DNA from: Tribonema minus
Taxonomy: Eukaryota; Sar; Xanthophyceae; Tribonematales; Tribonemataceae
DNA: 64,000 nucleotides
Direction: 5' to 3'
NCBI GenBank assembly: GCA_017506865.1
Contig: JAFCMP010000120.1
Span: 62,001-126,000 of the forward strand
The position numbers and the translations under genes are program-made. Numbering within the stretch: position 1 is the first letter of the stretch; each line of letters opens with the position of its first letter. Shown here piece by piece: positions 1 through 11,590 of the stretch. Under the pieces are notes generated by a model, which saw nothing but the letters and a program-made list of their open reading frames with translations, ran no database searches and was not told the DNA's origin.

Positions 1-84
1 TTGGGACTGGTGGCAACGTCAAGGTCAGGGTCAGTGTCAGGAATAGGGTTGGTAGCAGAGTTGGGGCTAAACTTGGGTTGTTGG

Positions 85-295
85 GGTAGGGTTAGGTTAG
101 CGTTAGTATTAGAATTAAGCTTTATCGGCCACGCTGGACTGCTCGCGTCTGGCGGCAATGACGACGCCATGCGGTGCTGGCGTACGGCCGCCATAGTATT
201 TAACAGAGCTTGCACCATTAGGGTTAGAGTCATGAACGTGCTAGGATTGCGGCTAGGGTTAGGGTTTGGGCTAGGGCTAGGCAGCGCCTTGCGCA
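85..295 (+). repeat. Interstitial telomere-like TTAGGG patches
   Basis: Degenerate TTAGGG and TTAGCG units occur at about 85-105 and 214-280 around the first WD40 exon. They resemble the interstitial telomeric tracts seen in introns across the window, so this is probably intronic sequence rather than a chromosome end. Confidence 0.5.
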
Positions 296-1627
296 GACGA
301 TGGGGACAAGGCCCTCTCTGTTTGAGGTAAAGCGCCAGGATGAGATGATTTTACATTGCTATAGGTATTCGGAGTCCTGTTCAGATCTGCAGTATGCACA
401 CGAAGAAGTCACGCGCAGCACAGAAATCTGGTGGCAGCTTGTGAGTAAGGTATCCATATTGTGTGCGGCAAGCCATCAGACTGGTCGATGCAGCGGCAGC
501 TGTGATAATTGGAGGCGCAATCAGCTGCAGGCAGAAGCACATGCCTCTCATGCACTGCGTTGATCTGCTGTTGTGGCAGAACATCTTTATGAGATTCTTT
601 CATCATCATCTGGGTTTTTCGCGCCCAATGTGGACATCACCGAACATTGTAGATGCTTCATTACCGAGTACTTGTGAATTTGTATTCATAGGGACCCTGA
701 GAGCAGACGAGCACACAGTGCGCAACGGCAAACAAACTTCAGACCATGCCCCCCCCCCCCCTTACATACCTTGTCTTCAACTGTTGCCACACAGGAGAGC
801 CTGGAAGCGGGCGATGCGGAGGCAGTTACATGCATGGCATCAGCCCGTGACCATCTCTACGTGGGTCACCACGGCGGCTTTGTGCGGCTGTGGAGCACTG
901 AGCACGTGCTGCGGGGGGGCAAGGGGGTGCTGCTGGGCATTGTGGCGGCGCACGAGGCAGCAGTGAGCAGCATGTGCCTGCTGCCGGGACGGTCAGGTGC
1001 GCAACCTGCCAATGGAAACTTCAACCCATATATAACAAAGTGGCAACCATGTCGTGCAGAAGCGGGCCTCCAAGGAGCAAGTCTCTAGCCACCCGATGAG
1101 CCAGGTTGGGTTACTGCCAAATAGGCATCAAGTCCTGCCCTGTGATGACAGCGCGCTGCCAACCTGTTTGCTGACACGTGCATCAGCGCTCAACCTGCAG
1201 CAGCTGCCCCTCACGGTGGCGCATGCATCCGCTCCTGTGCTCTGCATCGCAAACACCAGGCTGGCCCACCCTTCTGGCGACATGCTCCCCGGCAGAGGGC
1301 ACTGTGCGAGTATGGGGATGCCCTGCACCACAAGAACTTCAAGTTGAACTTCAACATCAGGACGGCAGCAGCAGCAGCGCTCCGCCGCTCGGCGCGCTGG
1401 TGTCAGAGCTCAGCGAAGAGCTGCAGGGCGCGCACGTGTCGTGCCTGGCCTGCCTGACGGCGGACGGGCGGCTGTTTGGGGGATGTGCAGGGGGCGAGGT
1501 GCTGCAGCTGCCCTACAGCATCGCTGCTGAGCGTAGAGGCACTGCGTGTGACGTGCCATTTGCAGGGAGTGTGGTGGCGGCGGGGGGTGCAGGCGGCGGT
1601 GGCGCCGGCGATGACGTAGGAGGCTAG
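112..1627 (+). CDS. WD40-repeat protein, 3' part of gene (multi-exon, 5' incomplete)
   Basis: Three coding patches read as WD40 blades. At about 119-190 a GHAGLLASGGNDD...W blade; at 794-991 an exon bounded by a CAG acceptor and a GTCAGG donor that holds a VGHHGGFVRLW blade and an AHEAAVSSMCLLP start of the next; at about 1200-1627 further blade pieces (VAHASAPVLCIA, AEGTVRVWGCP, then GGCAGGEVLQLP) ending in TAG at 1624-1626. WD40 proteins form beta-propeller scaffolds, so no specific partner can be named. Between about 1240 and 1290 the blade reading jumps from one forward frame to another without an obvious intron, suggesting a missed tiny intron, a sequence error or decay. The true start lies left of the window or in unrecognised exons. 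The family call is good; exon limits are approximate. Confidence 0.5.
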
Positions 1628-2822
1628 AGGCTCCTGCGTGTGTGCCACTGTGCTGCGCTCTGCGCTGGGGTATTACTGCGCAATGAGCCGTATACCTTTC
1701 TGTTGAGAGTAATTGTTGTTTCTATGCTGTGACGCGTTCAGGGTGTGTACCTGCACTTGCATGTGCAAGGCGCCGCTTCAAGTAATTCAGAACGCCTAAA
1801 TAGCAATGTCAACTAGCGTGCCTCAGTATCGTGCAACTTTTGCGACGAGGCTTTGTGTCTACACATCTGTCGCAAGTTTTGTAATGATCACCTGGGCTAC
1901 ATCACACCCCAGCAAGCATCAACATCCAATGGGAGAGATGTCATTTGGTGATGTCGTTTATACGTGATCGTCGAAGCGCATTGAGGCACTTTCAGGCTGT
2001 CACAAGTTGCATGTAAATTCTTGTGGCAAGCTTGACATCGATCATCATCGGGCCTTCTGTTCGCCCCCTCGGCAGGAATTCATACTGAAGAACAAGGTCC
2101 ATGTAAATTCTGATAGCAAGCTTGACATCAAACATCTGGGGATTTCGTGCCGTAAGCGAATCCTGATGCAAAGCACAATAAGCCAACAGCATACATGGTC
2201 CAAGAGACGTAAAGTGCACACCAGCACACACAAAGGCGCATCAGAGTTACAGCACACGCTGCGTGGGGCAAGCGCGCTCGCATACATTACGCTTGCCTGG
2301 TGTCCGCGGCATACATAAGAAAATTTGCTCCAAATTGCTATCTTGACGCGGTAGGCTGTGTGTGTGTCCGTCAGAGCTCCCTGAGCACAGCGGTGCCTGA
2401 CTCAATGGGGTCACAAGCAAATGCACCGCACCGCTCTGTACAAGGTACTGATTGCTTTCTGGCGCTGATGGCCTCACTGGCATCGTGCAGTGTGCTGCTG
2501 AACGCGCACAAATTTGGCGCCGATTTTCAGGTGAGGGCCTTCGTGGTGATGATCACGCAACTGGGGGGGCAGGGGGGGGAGGCGCAAATTGTACATAACT
2601 TGCGCGTCCTCCCACACCACGCGAGCTAGGTCAATCCAGGCGGCGTACCCCATAAACCTTGATACCCCATGCGCGCGGGCTGCTGTATAGCGCACTGGCA
2701 CATTAATCAGCCATGCAGTCATTCTTGAGTGCATGGGTGTGTGGGGGCTGCTCCCCCCCCCCCCCTCCACCCCCTCCCCCAAACTCCGCAAACAGGCCTG
2801 CAAATCGGCGACCCAGATGTCA

Positions 2823-2854
<32 letters not shown>

Positions 2855-2951
2855 CCTGGCGCCACGCCTTGCAAAAATATCTGGGAGGGAACTCCCCCGT
2901 GCGTTGAACTGAGTAAGGCAGCCAGCTCAGGCAAAGATGAATGGGGGTGGG
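1628..2951. other. Intergenic stretch without a confident gene
   Basis: No gene can be supported here. It separates the end of the WD40 gene from the end of the de-epoxidase-like gene on the other strand, so the two genes converge. Two near-copies of a segment with a shared GTAAATTCT...GCAAGCTTGACATC core lie at about 2010-2040 and 2102-2130. A 28-base C run spans 2829-2856. A plus-strand open patch at about 2390-2528 ends in a plausible CAG/GTGAGG donor but shows no recognisable domain. Confidence 0.5.
2829..2856. repeat. Homopolymer C tract (28 nt)
   Basis: An uninterrupted run of 28 C lies just beyond the de-epoxidase-like gene's stop. Similar C or G runs occur at about 13436-13455, 14035-14052, 22588-22606 and 39112-39135. 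Their exact lengths are likely to be unreliable in any assembly. Confidence 0.85.
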
Positions 2952-5900
2952 CTAGTGGGCGGCGGGGGTAGCTGCGCCCTGCCCCCCCCCCGCTGCTGCC
3001 GCGAGGCGGTTTGGGCGTTGAGCCGTGGCGAACTCCGGCGGCAGGTCTAGAGGCGCGTCCGTGATTGGCTCGTTGTGGCACGGGTACAGCTCCCACCTGG
3101 GGGGGGGTCGGTGCAAGCGTGATGAAAGTTTAATGGCAAACATGCAGTGGTATCAACCTGCACGCATCGGTGGAAGGTCTAGCGGTGTGTCCGTGCTTGG
3201 CTCTTTGGTGGCAGGAATACAGCTCCCAATTGTTGGGCGCAATGGGAAGGGGGGGGGCGTTTCATCCAAACATCGCCATTTTGCAACAGTGGAATGGCAC
3301 TTGTGCTTCATTGGTGGCATAGCGGGGGGCGGAGAATAAAGGGTCATGGTACGTCGTGCGTCAAAAGTAAGAAAGCGCACTGGTGCTGCGGAGGTGAACG
3401 CGCAGCAATGTCATTGCACCACGTCATGATGACTCTGCGCACACTACACTATGATTGACACCAACGGCAAAAACACTCTTATTCTGTAATGGGGATGCAG
3501 TAGACACCCTCCCTACCACCACGCCTTTACCTGTTTTCACATCTCAAGCTGGTAGAAATTACTGTAACTTTGCGCTACTTGCAGAAGCTAGGATGGCAAC
3601 CGTCTTCCCATAAGGTGCCATGCACAAAACTTACCGCTGAACCTGTGTATCCACATATGAGCCGCCAACACTCCCTTCTACGAAGCCTGCAACGAGCCCT
3701 TTGCACGCACACTTCTGCGTCTCAAGACCACACGCAGCATCGCACTCGATCTACTGCAACATGGTTGACAGGCGCTAGGGACGCACATTTCAATGCCGCA
3801 GGTGGCAAACGCCGCTGTGACCTCCTCCATTGCCGCGGGCGCCGGCCATTCACCGTCTGGTGTGATGAGAAGCGCGCCCGCATACGCCTGACCCGCCGCC
3901 GCCGCCGCGCCGCTGTAGTACACGCACGCCCAACTGCGGAACGACAATTAAAACATGAATGTCAACAATTAAAATACGGAGCAACGATGAAAACATCGGA
4001 TGTCAATGAAGTTTGACGAAACGTGGCAAAGCCTTAGCGGACGCCTGGCCCGCCGCCGCCGCCGCGCCGCTGTAGTACACGCACGCCCAGCTGCACAGCG
4101 ATGGTGGCAACATCGCAACTCCACCAGTTGAACAAATTCATTTCACCATAACACGTGTATAGACAAGCGAGGACATTGACGTGTACATAGATGGGTTCCC
4201 AGCCGCAGTGCGGAGGACCAAGCATAACAGAGTGTGATGTGCGCTTTACTGTACGCCTGGCCTGCCGCCGCCGCCGCCGCCGCGCCGCTGTAGTACACGC
4301 ACGCCCAGCTGCGGATCAACAATGTAAATATCAGATGTCAGTAATCCAAAGTTTGGAAAAATGTGACTAACGCGTTATTGCATGCCTCGCCCGCCACCGC
4401 CGCGCCGCTGCAGAACACCGTGTACACGCACGCCCAGCTGCGGAACGCCAATGAAAACATCAGATGTCAATAATTTGAAGTTCGGCAAAGCGTGACAAAT
4501 GCGTTACTGTATGCCTGCCACCGAGCATTGCTACCATGTTGAGCACTGCGATGATGCGCGCTCCGAGCGCTGCTGCAGTCTCACCCCTTAACTCTTCCAG
4601 TCCGCAGCGATGCTGAGCGTCATCGCAGTGTCGAACACTGCTGATGATGCGCACGCCGAGCGCTGCTGCCGTCTCACCTCAGCTTCGGTCCGCCACGATG
4701 CTGAGCGTCATCGCAGTGCTGAGCACTGCTGACGATGCACATGCCGAGCGCTGCTGCCACCACATTTACTAACATTCACCATGCCTTGAACGCTAAAAAG
4801 CTTGCACACAGAAGTCTTTTGGCTCCTGCGTATAAGTGGCACTGTCTGACTCGTGGCCAATTGCCGCAGCAGTGACGACCACGGTTATTTGTGGAACGCA
4901 TTCAATTTGACGGCTAACCACACCTTGTCACCTAGAGCTCTACGATCTTTTGATTCGTTTTTCATTAACCGCGCCCGTGCCTACGGCCGCATCACTATGA
5001 CCAACGGCACCGGCGGCTGACTGCACCTTGTCACGTAGAGCTCTACGATCGTTTGAAGCGTTTCCAGTCGCCACAACGTTGATTGAGCACCAGCGTCACC
5101 ACAACGCCGCGCGCTGCTGCTGATGCCGCATTCGCTGAGCGCTGCTGCTGTCTCACCTCAGATCCTCCGCGGCCGCGACGATGCGCCAGTACTCCTTGCT
5201 AGTCACGCCGTTGTCGAGGACGCTGAAGAAGAACGTTCCCGGCGCTGTTCCGCGGCGCACGCGGTAGTGCCGCCGCCGCCACACCTTCTCCCCGGCCAGC
5301 GTGTTCACTTGGAACACTGCGCGCAATAGCGGGTGCAACGAAGGCATGGTGAAGTGAGATGCGGAGGGCTCGAGAGCTGGTTGCGCGGCAGAAGGAGGCA
5401 GCGACTCGCGCCCCTAGGGTTAGGGTTAGGGTTAGGGTTAGGTGCGCACGGCGCCGGGACGAGACGCGTGCGGTGTGCGTCTCGATGACAACTCTGCTGA
5501 TGATTTGGTGGCGAAATGCACATGCACACACACACACACACACACACACACGCAGGTCCAATTTCAAGTGAAACCACCTCAGCCCCAGTTCATGACGATA
5601 CTTTATGTGTTCCATGTGCACCGTTCTGACACTGAGCAGGTGCGGCAGCTGATCGACGAGCTGCTGGCGGCAACTGCTGACAAGTACGGCGTGCGCTTCA
5701 AGGCGGGCGCGCCCGACAGGTGCGTCAGTTACGTCAGTTACATCCGTTGCAGCGACAGACACTGTGACATCACGTACATACTTGCAGGCTTACTCCAGCA
5801 CACGTCAACAGTATGCGCAAGAGCTGACGTGCCGGCCAGCCCCATCGGGAGGGCATGGCCGCTGACTGAGGCAACCACAGCAGCCCAAAAGTGTGCCTGA

Positions 5901-8900
5901 GGCGTAGTGTGCTGAGCACGGCAAACTGAGTTTGAAGTTGCAAGGGAGGATTGTCACTGGTCGCAGTTCCAAGTGAGGGTGGGCACTAGTGCTGATAATA
6001 CTAGCATGCATGAGCTGAGCAATGCAAACTCGGTATGGCAGAGTACAGTTTGGAGTGAGGTCCAGTGCTCGCACACTTCGGCATGCGCGTAGTCGGTGCC
6101 AAGCGCTGCTAACCCTAACCCTAACCCTAACCCTGAGCAAGTACTCTGGAAGTACCAAACTACTACAAATCTAATCCAGGTGCAGCCTGCGTGCAGTTGC
6201 GTGTGCTTGTGCATGCAAGCCACACACGATGCAAATCTGCTCTTTCACGACATGCACTTGGTGTTTGAACAGCAAACTGTGACTCACCAGGGTCGTACCA
6301 CATCGTCCCCTCCCTCTTGCCCCTGTAGAAGATCTGGTGCTGGTTGGGGAAGTAGTCGTACGCGGGGTTTTGCCCGCACGCGACCTTCCACGACCAAGGC
6401 CTTAGACCCTGGTCTTCGCCGCCAAGCCAGCCAATCAAGATGTCCTGATGGCACGCAAATACATAATGCAGTTTTTAGCAAGTAGAAGTATATAGAAGCA
6501 TGTAGGTACAGCGCAACCTTCCACGACCACGCAAATATATATGCAGTTCTTGGAGGAATATCTATTACACTACAACATTGAGGTTGACCAGGGTCTCAGA
6601 CCCTGGTCTTCGCCGCCGAGCCAGCCAATCAGAATGTCCTGATGGCACGCACACGCAAATAAAAGTGGAGTTCTCAGCAGTGAATATTGAGGTACAACGC
6701 AACCTTCCATATATACACAAGTGCATATGCAGTTCTTACGAGCAGTATGTATTGAGGTACAACGCGACCTTCCACGACCAGGGCCTCAGATCCTGGTCTT
6801 CGCTGTCGAGCCAGCCAATCAGAATGTCTTGATGGCACCGCGCACGCATGAAATGAATTGTTGAAACGTAAATAAATAAACACATCCTGACGGCACATAC
6901 GGTACCATAGTGGATGGATGACACAATTGCATTCAAGTGAATCACAAAGCCTGTCAGGCATTGTGTCGCGGTACGCAACGGAGAAGACATTGCTCCTACC
7001 ACCAGCACAACGCGCTCGCAAGTTAGTACGCTCAAAGAACATGAAGAGCATACGCAGCACGCGACAACCACGACGCTGGAGGCACAGGTCATAGGTGACA
7101 CAGCTGCGTTCAAGTAAATCACAACACCTCGCAAGAATAGCTGAGCACTGCACCCACCTCCGCCACGCCGTGGTCCAACACCGCGCGCAGTAGCGCGCAC
7201 GTGCATAACAAGCAGATAAAACTGTGACTTCATTTGGTAACTTGCAACTTCAACAGGCCGCTAACAGCGGATTGAGCACTGCACCTCCGTCGTATCGTGG
7301 CTTAGCGCCCAGCCGCGGTAGTGCAGTGCACGCAAATAATACCGCAACTTGAACTACAACTTCAATCTGTTCACAGTTGTTGAGCACTGCACCCACGTCC
7401 GCCGTCTCGTGGTCCAGTGGGCCGGCCGTGGCAGTGCGTCATGCAGTCACCGCTCGCAATTCAACGCTCTAAGTGACTTGACATTGGAAAAAACATGGCA
7501 CTTGCACGGAGTCAACCATCACAGGCACCGCACCCACCTCCGCAGCCTCGTGGTCGAGCGGCCGGCCGCGGCAGTGCGCAATCTGTGCTCATTGCAACCA
7601 GATAATACTGCAAGTTCAACTGCAACTTCAATCAGGCCGCTGACGGTTGTTGAACACTGAACCTACCTCCGCCGTCTCGTGGTCCAGCCGCCAGCTGCGG
7701 TACAGTGCAAAGCACTTCAACTTCAACTGTAACTTCAACCAGGCTGCTAGCGGTTGCTGAGCACTGCACCCACCTCCGCCGTCTCGTGGTCGAGCAGCCG
7801 GCCGCAGTAGTGCGTCATGGGCGCTCACTGCAAGCAGAAGACACAGCAACTTCAATAAAAACTTCAATCAAAGCCGCCAACAGTTGCTGAGCACTGCACC
7901 CACCTCCGCCGTCTCCAGGTCCAGCGGACGGCTGCGTAGTGCAGGCGAAAATACTGCAATTTCAACCGCAACTGTAATCAGGCCGCTAACAGTTGTTGAG
8001 CACTGCAACTGTTGAGCACTGCAACTGTTGAGCACTGCAGTTATTGAGCACTGCACCCACCTCCGCCGTCTCGTGGTCTAGCGACTGACCGCGGTAGTAT
8101 AGAGCAAGCAAAAAAACTGCAACCTCAACTGCAACTTCAATCAGGCCGCTGATGAGCACTGAACCCACCTCCCCCGTCTCGTGGTCCAGCGGCCGGCCGC
8201 GGTAGTGCGTCATGGGAGCGGGGTCGGGCGACGCTGGCATCTCGGCGTGGTTGCCCATGCAGTTGTGCTTGGTCATGAGGCACAGCGAGAACTGCTCGAA
8301 CGTTGCCGTCTCGTACGACGTGATGCAGCGGTACGAGCACACCTGCGGCAGTGGCGGCGCGCGGGCATCGTGAGCCACAGGCAGAACGTCTGCACTGTGC
8401 ATCCATGTGTATACAAATGCACCATGATTTGCAGTGTCATGCAGTACATCAACGCATAGGTGTACATGTACGCTTCCGTCTCGCCATGCAGCGGTACGAG
8501 CACACCTGCGGGGGCGGCGCATTTGCGCGCAACGGAGTCGAACAGTGCTTCCGTGAGCCACAGACAAAAACATATGCTTGTATCCATGGTATATACGACA
8601 ATCACTATGTTTTGAACACAAAAAAACATCTACTTTGAAGTACTGAAAGTGCAATGTAAATGTATGCTCCGGTCTTGAACGTCACCGTCTCATAACGATG
8701 TGATGCAGCGGTAGAGCACACCTGCAGAGGCTGCACGTTTTCGCGCGCGCAACGGACTTGAGCAGTGCTGCTGTGAGCCAAAGTCGAGCACGTACGCATG
8801 TAATCATGCATGTGAGGATACAAAATTTTGATCTACATACTTCTATGTCTATGTATGCATTCAAAGCACGATGTGATGTAAGCTCCAGTCTTGAACGTTG

Positions 8901-11590
8901 CCGTCTCGTACGATGTGATGCCGCGGTACGAGCGTACCTGCGGCGGCGGTGGCGCGCTTGCGCGCGATGCTGCCGCGAAACGTTTGCATGTATCCATGTA
9001 AATGAGAATGCCCAAAGTTTACAAAGGTACATGGTTATATAAATATTTCAAGCATGATGTACACGTATGCTCCAGTCTTGAGTGTCGCCATATTGTTGGA
9101 CGTCATGCAGTGATGCGAGCACACCTGCGGCGGCACAGGCATGCATGCGCGCGCGCAACAGGGTCGCGCAATGCTGCCGCCAGCCACAGGCACCTCGCAA
9201 TGTGCACCTATATATGTAAACACCTGATTATGCTTCCACATGTACCTTCAAGTTAAAGTATATAGCCGACACGCACGCCTTGCACGTCGGCTCGCGCACG
9301 CACGCAACACGCCCACACACAAGCAAGTGATGTCATCCTAGTCCCAAACACTCACCTGGTCGTTCGGCGGGCGCTTGTTGAGGCACGTGATGCACGCCTT
9401 GCACTCGGCTCTCGCACGCACTCAACAACCCTGTAAACACACCTCACAGTACATATATACACACATAATAACGTTGCAAGCAAAGCCCACCTGGTCGTTG
9501 GGCGGGCACTTGTTGAGGCACGTGATGCACGCCTTGCACGTTGGCTCGCGCACGCACGCGAGCAGCTGCGCGCGGCACTTGGTCAGTATGCACGCGACCA
9601 TGCCCACGCCGCTCTTCTTGCCCAGCCCCTGCGCCGCCGGCACCTCCGTCACGTACGCATTCACGAGGCTCAGCGCCATGAACGCGAGGTCCTCCGCCGA
9701 ACACCGCTCGTAGAACGTCTTCACCAGCGTGTACAGAGCGCGGTCGTCGCCGCTGCCGCCGCGCAGCGCCGCGCGAAAAATGGAGAGGCGCCGCGGCACG
9801 CCGGCGAAGGCAGCGGGCCGATAGTTGCCGAGCTTCGTGAGCGTGTCGAGCTCCGGCGCGGAGTCGAAGACGAGGCGCGTGGCGACGCCGGCGGCGCGCA
9901 CGGCGGCGGCGATGGCGCCTGCCTCGCTCCTGTCGGTTACGCCTGCAGGAGTGCAGTTAGGGTTAGAGTTAGCGGCAGGGTCGTGATCAGGGGTTTGAGC
10001 CCGGTACACGGCGAAGGCTGAAAGCAAGGGTGTGGACTATGCACGGCAGCGGCGACGGCGCCCGCCTCGCTCCTGTCGGTTACGCCTGGGGAGTTAGGGT
10101 TAGGGTCAGAGGCAGCAGTGGTGTCAGATATAAGGATTGGGGTCAGAGGTTTGAGTCCAGTACAGGGTCAAGGTCGAAGGCACAAATTTTGGATTATGCA
10201 CAGCGGCGGCGACGGCGCCCGCCTCGCTCCTGTCGGTCACGCCTATTGTCGCGCAGGGTTAGAATTGCGAGTCGGGGTTAGGACTGGGGTTGGGCGTGAG
10301 GTCTAGGGTTGGGGGCTAGGGTTGGAATTATGTAGGGTTAGGCGACGTCGCCGGCCTCGATCCTGTCGGTGACGCCTGGGGGCGTACAAGTAGGGTTAGG
10401 GTCGGGAAATAGGCGTACGCATGCTAGGGTTCAGAGCAGGGGCGGCGACGGCGCGCGGGCGCCTCGCTCCTGTCGGTTACGCCTGCGCACGTACAACCTG
10501 TCGGTGACGCGTGGGGCGTAAGGGTTGAGGTCAGGGTTGGGGAATAGGCGTACGCATGCTAGGGTTCAGAGAATCTCAGGGTCAAGCTTGGAGATGAGGA
10601 GGCCCGACTTCAAACATCCCAGCCCGGTCCGAGTTGACATTCCATCAGTGCCAACAAGCACCCAACAATGCCTTTGGGTAACGTCAGCCACATGCCGTCC
10701 CGTGCATAGTGGCATGAGAACGGTCATGAAATGTGCCACTCGTTGTCCAAAAGCTGATGTGCAAAAAGGGTGGTTGCCCATCATTTTTAGTGGGATGCGC
10801 TAAGTATTAATACATGCCGGTGCGACACATCATGACGATGGCCGGCGCTGTCCAAGCTGCTGAGCTGCGCATTTGCGACCCAGCAGCTGAACCATCAGCA
10901 TGACTGGCGGCCAATACACTATAGAATCGTGACTGTGCTGATCATGACATATGACCACAATCAGCTGGATGCCAGAGAGACTGCTTTGCTTTTGGCTTAG
11001 TGAACGGTCATCATTATGTTTGACGACTGTGCCTCGAGAGGCATCAGGAGAGGCGTAGAGTTCTCAATACACAAGCGCACACACGAGAAAGATATTGACC
11101 ATGCATACACAGACTGTCACGCCAATTCACCTGTAGCGATGAAGACATCCGCTCCGTGCAGTGCTGCTTCAATGGGTGCCACATCCAGCGGTGAGCCGCC
11201 GTCCGGCAGTGCTATCACGTCCATCTGCAGCCCCCTGGGATCCGCCCACGCCACCCTCCTTGCCACTTGCTTCATGACGCGATCCCAGGGTACGTTCTCC
11301 TTCGTCACGTGATCGACAACAGGGCTCGGCAGGCCCGCTGGCACCACGCAAACCAGCCGTGGCGCCCCCTGGGTGTGTATTACAGGAGGCCCTCCGGACT
11401 CTATGCCATCCTGCGTGATCACAGTAGCCGCCAACAGCCTGGAGTGATGCTGATGGATGCCAGCACTGCTTCTGACTCGGAGCAGATCAGTGCTGCAGCT
11501 GTGTTTAGGGCTGACAGGCGCGAAGGCGGCTGCGGGAGCCAGGGCACACGCTCCTCCTAGAAGAGCTGCTGCCCATCTTCTTGTGCCCAT
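2952..11590 (-). CDS. Violaxanthin de-epoxidase-like (VDE-related) plastid protein
   Basis: Seven exons on the minus strand: 11590-11131, 9942-9491, 8342-8169, 6444-6288, 5376-5157, 3933-3787 and 3096-2952. Every GT-AG junction is phase-compatible and the sum is 1755 nt, giving 584 aa and a TAG stop. The start was chosen because it opens a hydrophobic signal peptide ending AAAFAP, the bipartite plastid signal of algae with complex red plastids. An N-terminal extension (to about residue 240) precedes a Cys-rich region at about 270-345 (CKACITCLNKC, then C at regular spacing). A lipocalin-type core follows: WKVACGQNPAYDYFPNQHQ near 385, then GTMWYDP, EYWRI and ACVYYSG...AYAGALL. This is the VDE domain order. 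VDE family enzymes de-epoxidise xanthophylls in the thylakoid lumen for photoprotection. The N-terminal extension and the altered NP.FD.FDCQ motif favour a VDE-related (VDR/VDL) member over VDE itself, so substrate is uncertain. Confidence 0.8.
3165..3235 (-). repeat. Copy of exon 7 acceptor edge (VDE-like gene)
   Basis: This segment repeats, with scattered differences, the first ~70 nt of the last exon (3096 leftwards) and its acceptor-side intron. It still reads TDTPLDLPP beside the exon's own TDAPLDLPP. Confidence 0.7.
4040..4445 (-). repeat. Three tandem copies of exon 6 acceptor edge
   Basis: Copies near 4050-4092, 4262-4314 and 4388-4442 each contain the GC-rich block that begins exon 6 (CAG acceptor, then TGGGCGTGCGTGTACTACAG on the minus strand), joined to about 100-150 nt of AT-richer intron. 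The true exon edge is at 3933. Confidence 0.8.
4541..4760 (-). repeat. Copies of exon 5 donor edge
   Basis: Three units of roughly 90 nt carry the donor region of exon 5 (GAGGTGAGACAGCAGCAGCG on the minus strand, true site at 5157). They are separated by copies of GATGCTGAGCGTCATCGCAG. The intact donor lies about 400 nt away. Confidence 0.7.
5413..5443 (+). repeat. Interstitial telomeric tract (GGGTTA)n
   Basis: About five uninterrupted TTAGGG units sit just upstream of exon 5 of the VDE-like gene, inside its intron. A complementary CCCTAA tract lies at about 6112-6135 in the same intron. Confidence 0.9.
5521..5551 (+). repeat. (CA)n microsatellite
   Basis: An ACACAC run of about 15 units in the intron between exons 4 and 5. 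A similar run lies at about 32735-32766 inside the Tic110-like gene. Confidence 0.9.
5592..5827 (+). CDS. Possible small two-exon gene nested in a VDE-like intron
   Basis: On the opposite strand to its host intron, ATG at 5592 opens an exon to 5719 with strongly host-like codon use (CTGCTGGCG, GACGAG). It ends AG/GTGCGT. An acceptor at 5787 joins in phase to 5788-5827, ending TGA, for 55 aa in all. The reading QVRQLIDELLAATADKYGV looks helical. I do not recognise the family. A further 5' exon is possible, since the frame stays open upstream to about 5555. The support is codon bias and matching splice phase only, and it could be a chance reading. Confidence 0.3.
6112..6135 (-). repeat. Interstitial telomeric tract (CCCTAA)n
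   Basis: Four CCCTAA units in the VDE-like intron 4, opposite in orientation to the tract at 5413. Confidence 0.9.
6588..6840 (-). repeat. Two copies of exon 4 acceptor edge
   Basis: Segments at about 6590-6650 and 6765-6838 repeat the first ~50 nt of exon 4 and the adjoining acceptor (minus strand CATCAGGACATTCTGATTGG). The genuine edge is at 6444. Confidence 0.8.
7140..8165 (-). repeat. About eight tandem copies of exon 3 donor edge
   Basis: Units of 100-140 nt at about 7150, 7282, 7391, 7527, 7660, 7766, 7897 and 8053 each carry the last ~45 nt of exon 3 and its GAG/GTGGGTGC donor, followed by a GTGCTCAG block and a CAACTTCAA-rich spacer. The real donor is at 8169. Most copies keep a usable GT. 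Confidence 0.85.
8480..9160 (-). repeat. Four copies of exon 3 acceptor edge
   Basis: Units at about 8485-8530, 8680-8745, 8890-8965 and 9075-9140 repeat the start of exon 3 (CAGGTGTGCTCGTACCG on the minus strand) with increasing divergence. The period is about 200 nt. The real exon starts at 8342. Confidence 0.8.
9255..9440 (-). repeat. Copies of exon 2 donor edge
   Basis: Copies at about 9268-9310 and 9354-9425 repeat the end of exon 2 (reading through C-K-A-C-I-T-C) and, in the second, its CAG/GTGAGT donor. The genuine donor is at 9491. Confidence 0.75.
10030..10515 (-). repeat. Five copies of exon 2 acceptor edge with TTAGGG spacers
   Basis: Segments at about 10045, 10200, 10340, 10440 and 10498 repeat the beginning of exon 2 (plus-strand CCTCGCTCCTGTCGGTTACG core). 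They are interspersed with degenerate TTAGGG units. The genuine exon starts at 9942. Confidence 0.85.
10516..11130. other. Rest of VDE-like intron 1
   Basis: Unique, less GC-rich intron sequence with no repeat or gene that I can see. Confidence 0.5.

Noticed and set aside
2300..2629. Plus-strand coding exon ending at a GTGAGG donor
   Set aside because: One plausible donor only; no domain, no partner exon and weak codon bias.
5413..5443. Chromosome end
   Set aside because: The telomeric tract is short and lies inside an intron with genes on both sides.
7140..9160. CRISPR-like array of regularly spaced repeats
   Set aside because: Repeats are direct copies of exon edges in a eukaryotic intron with variable spacers and no cas genes.
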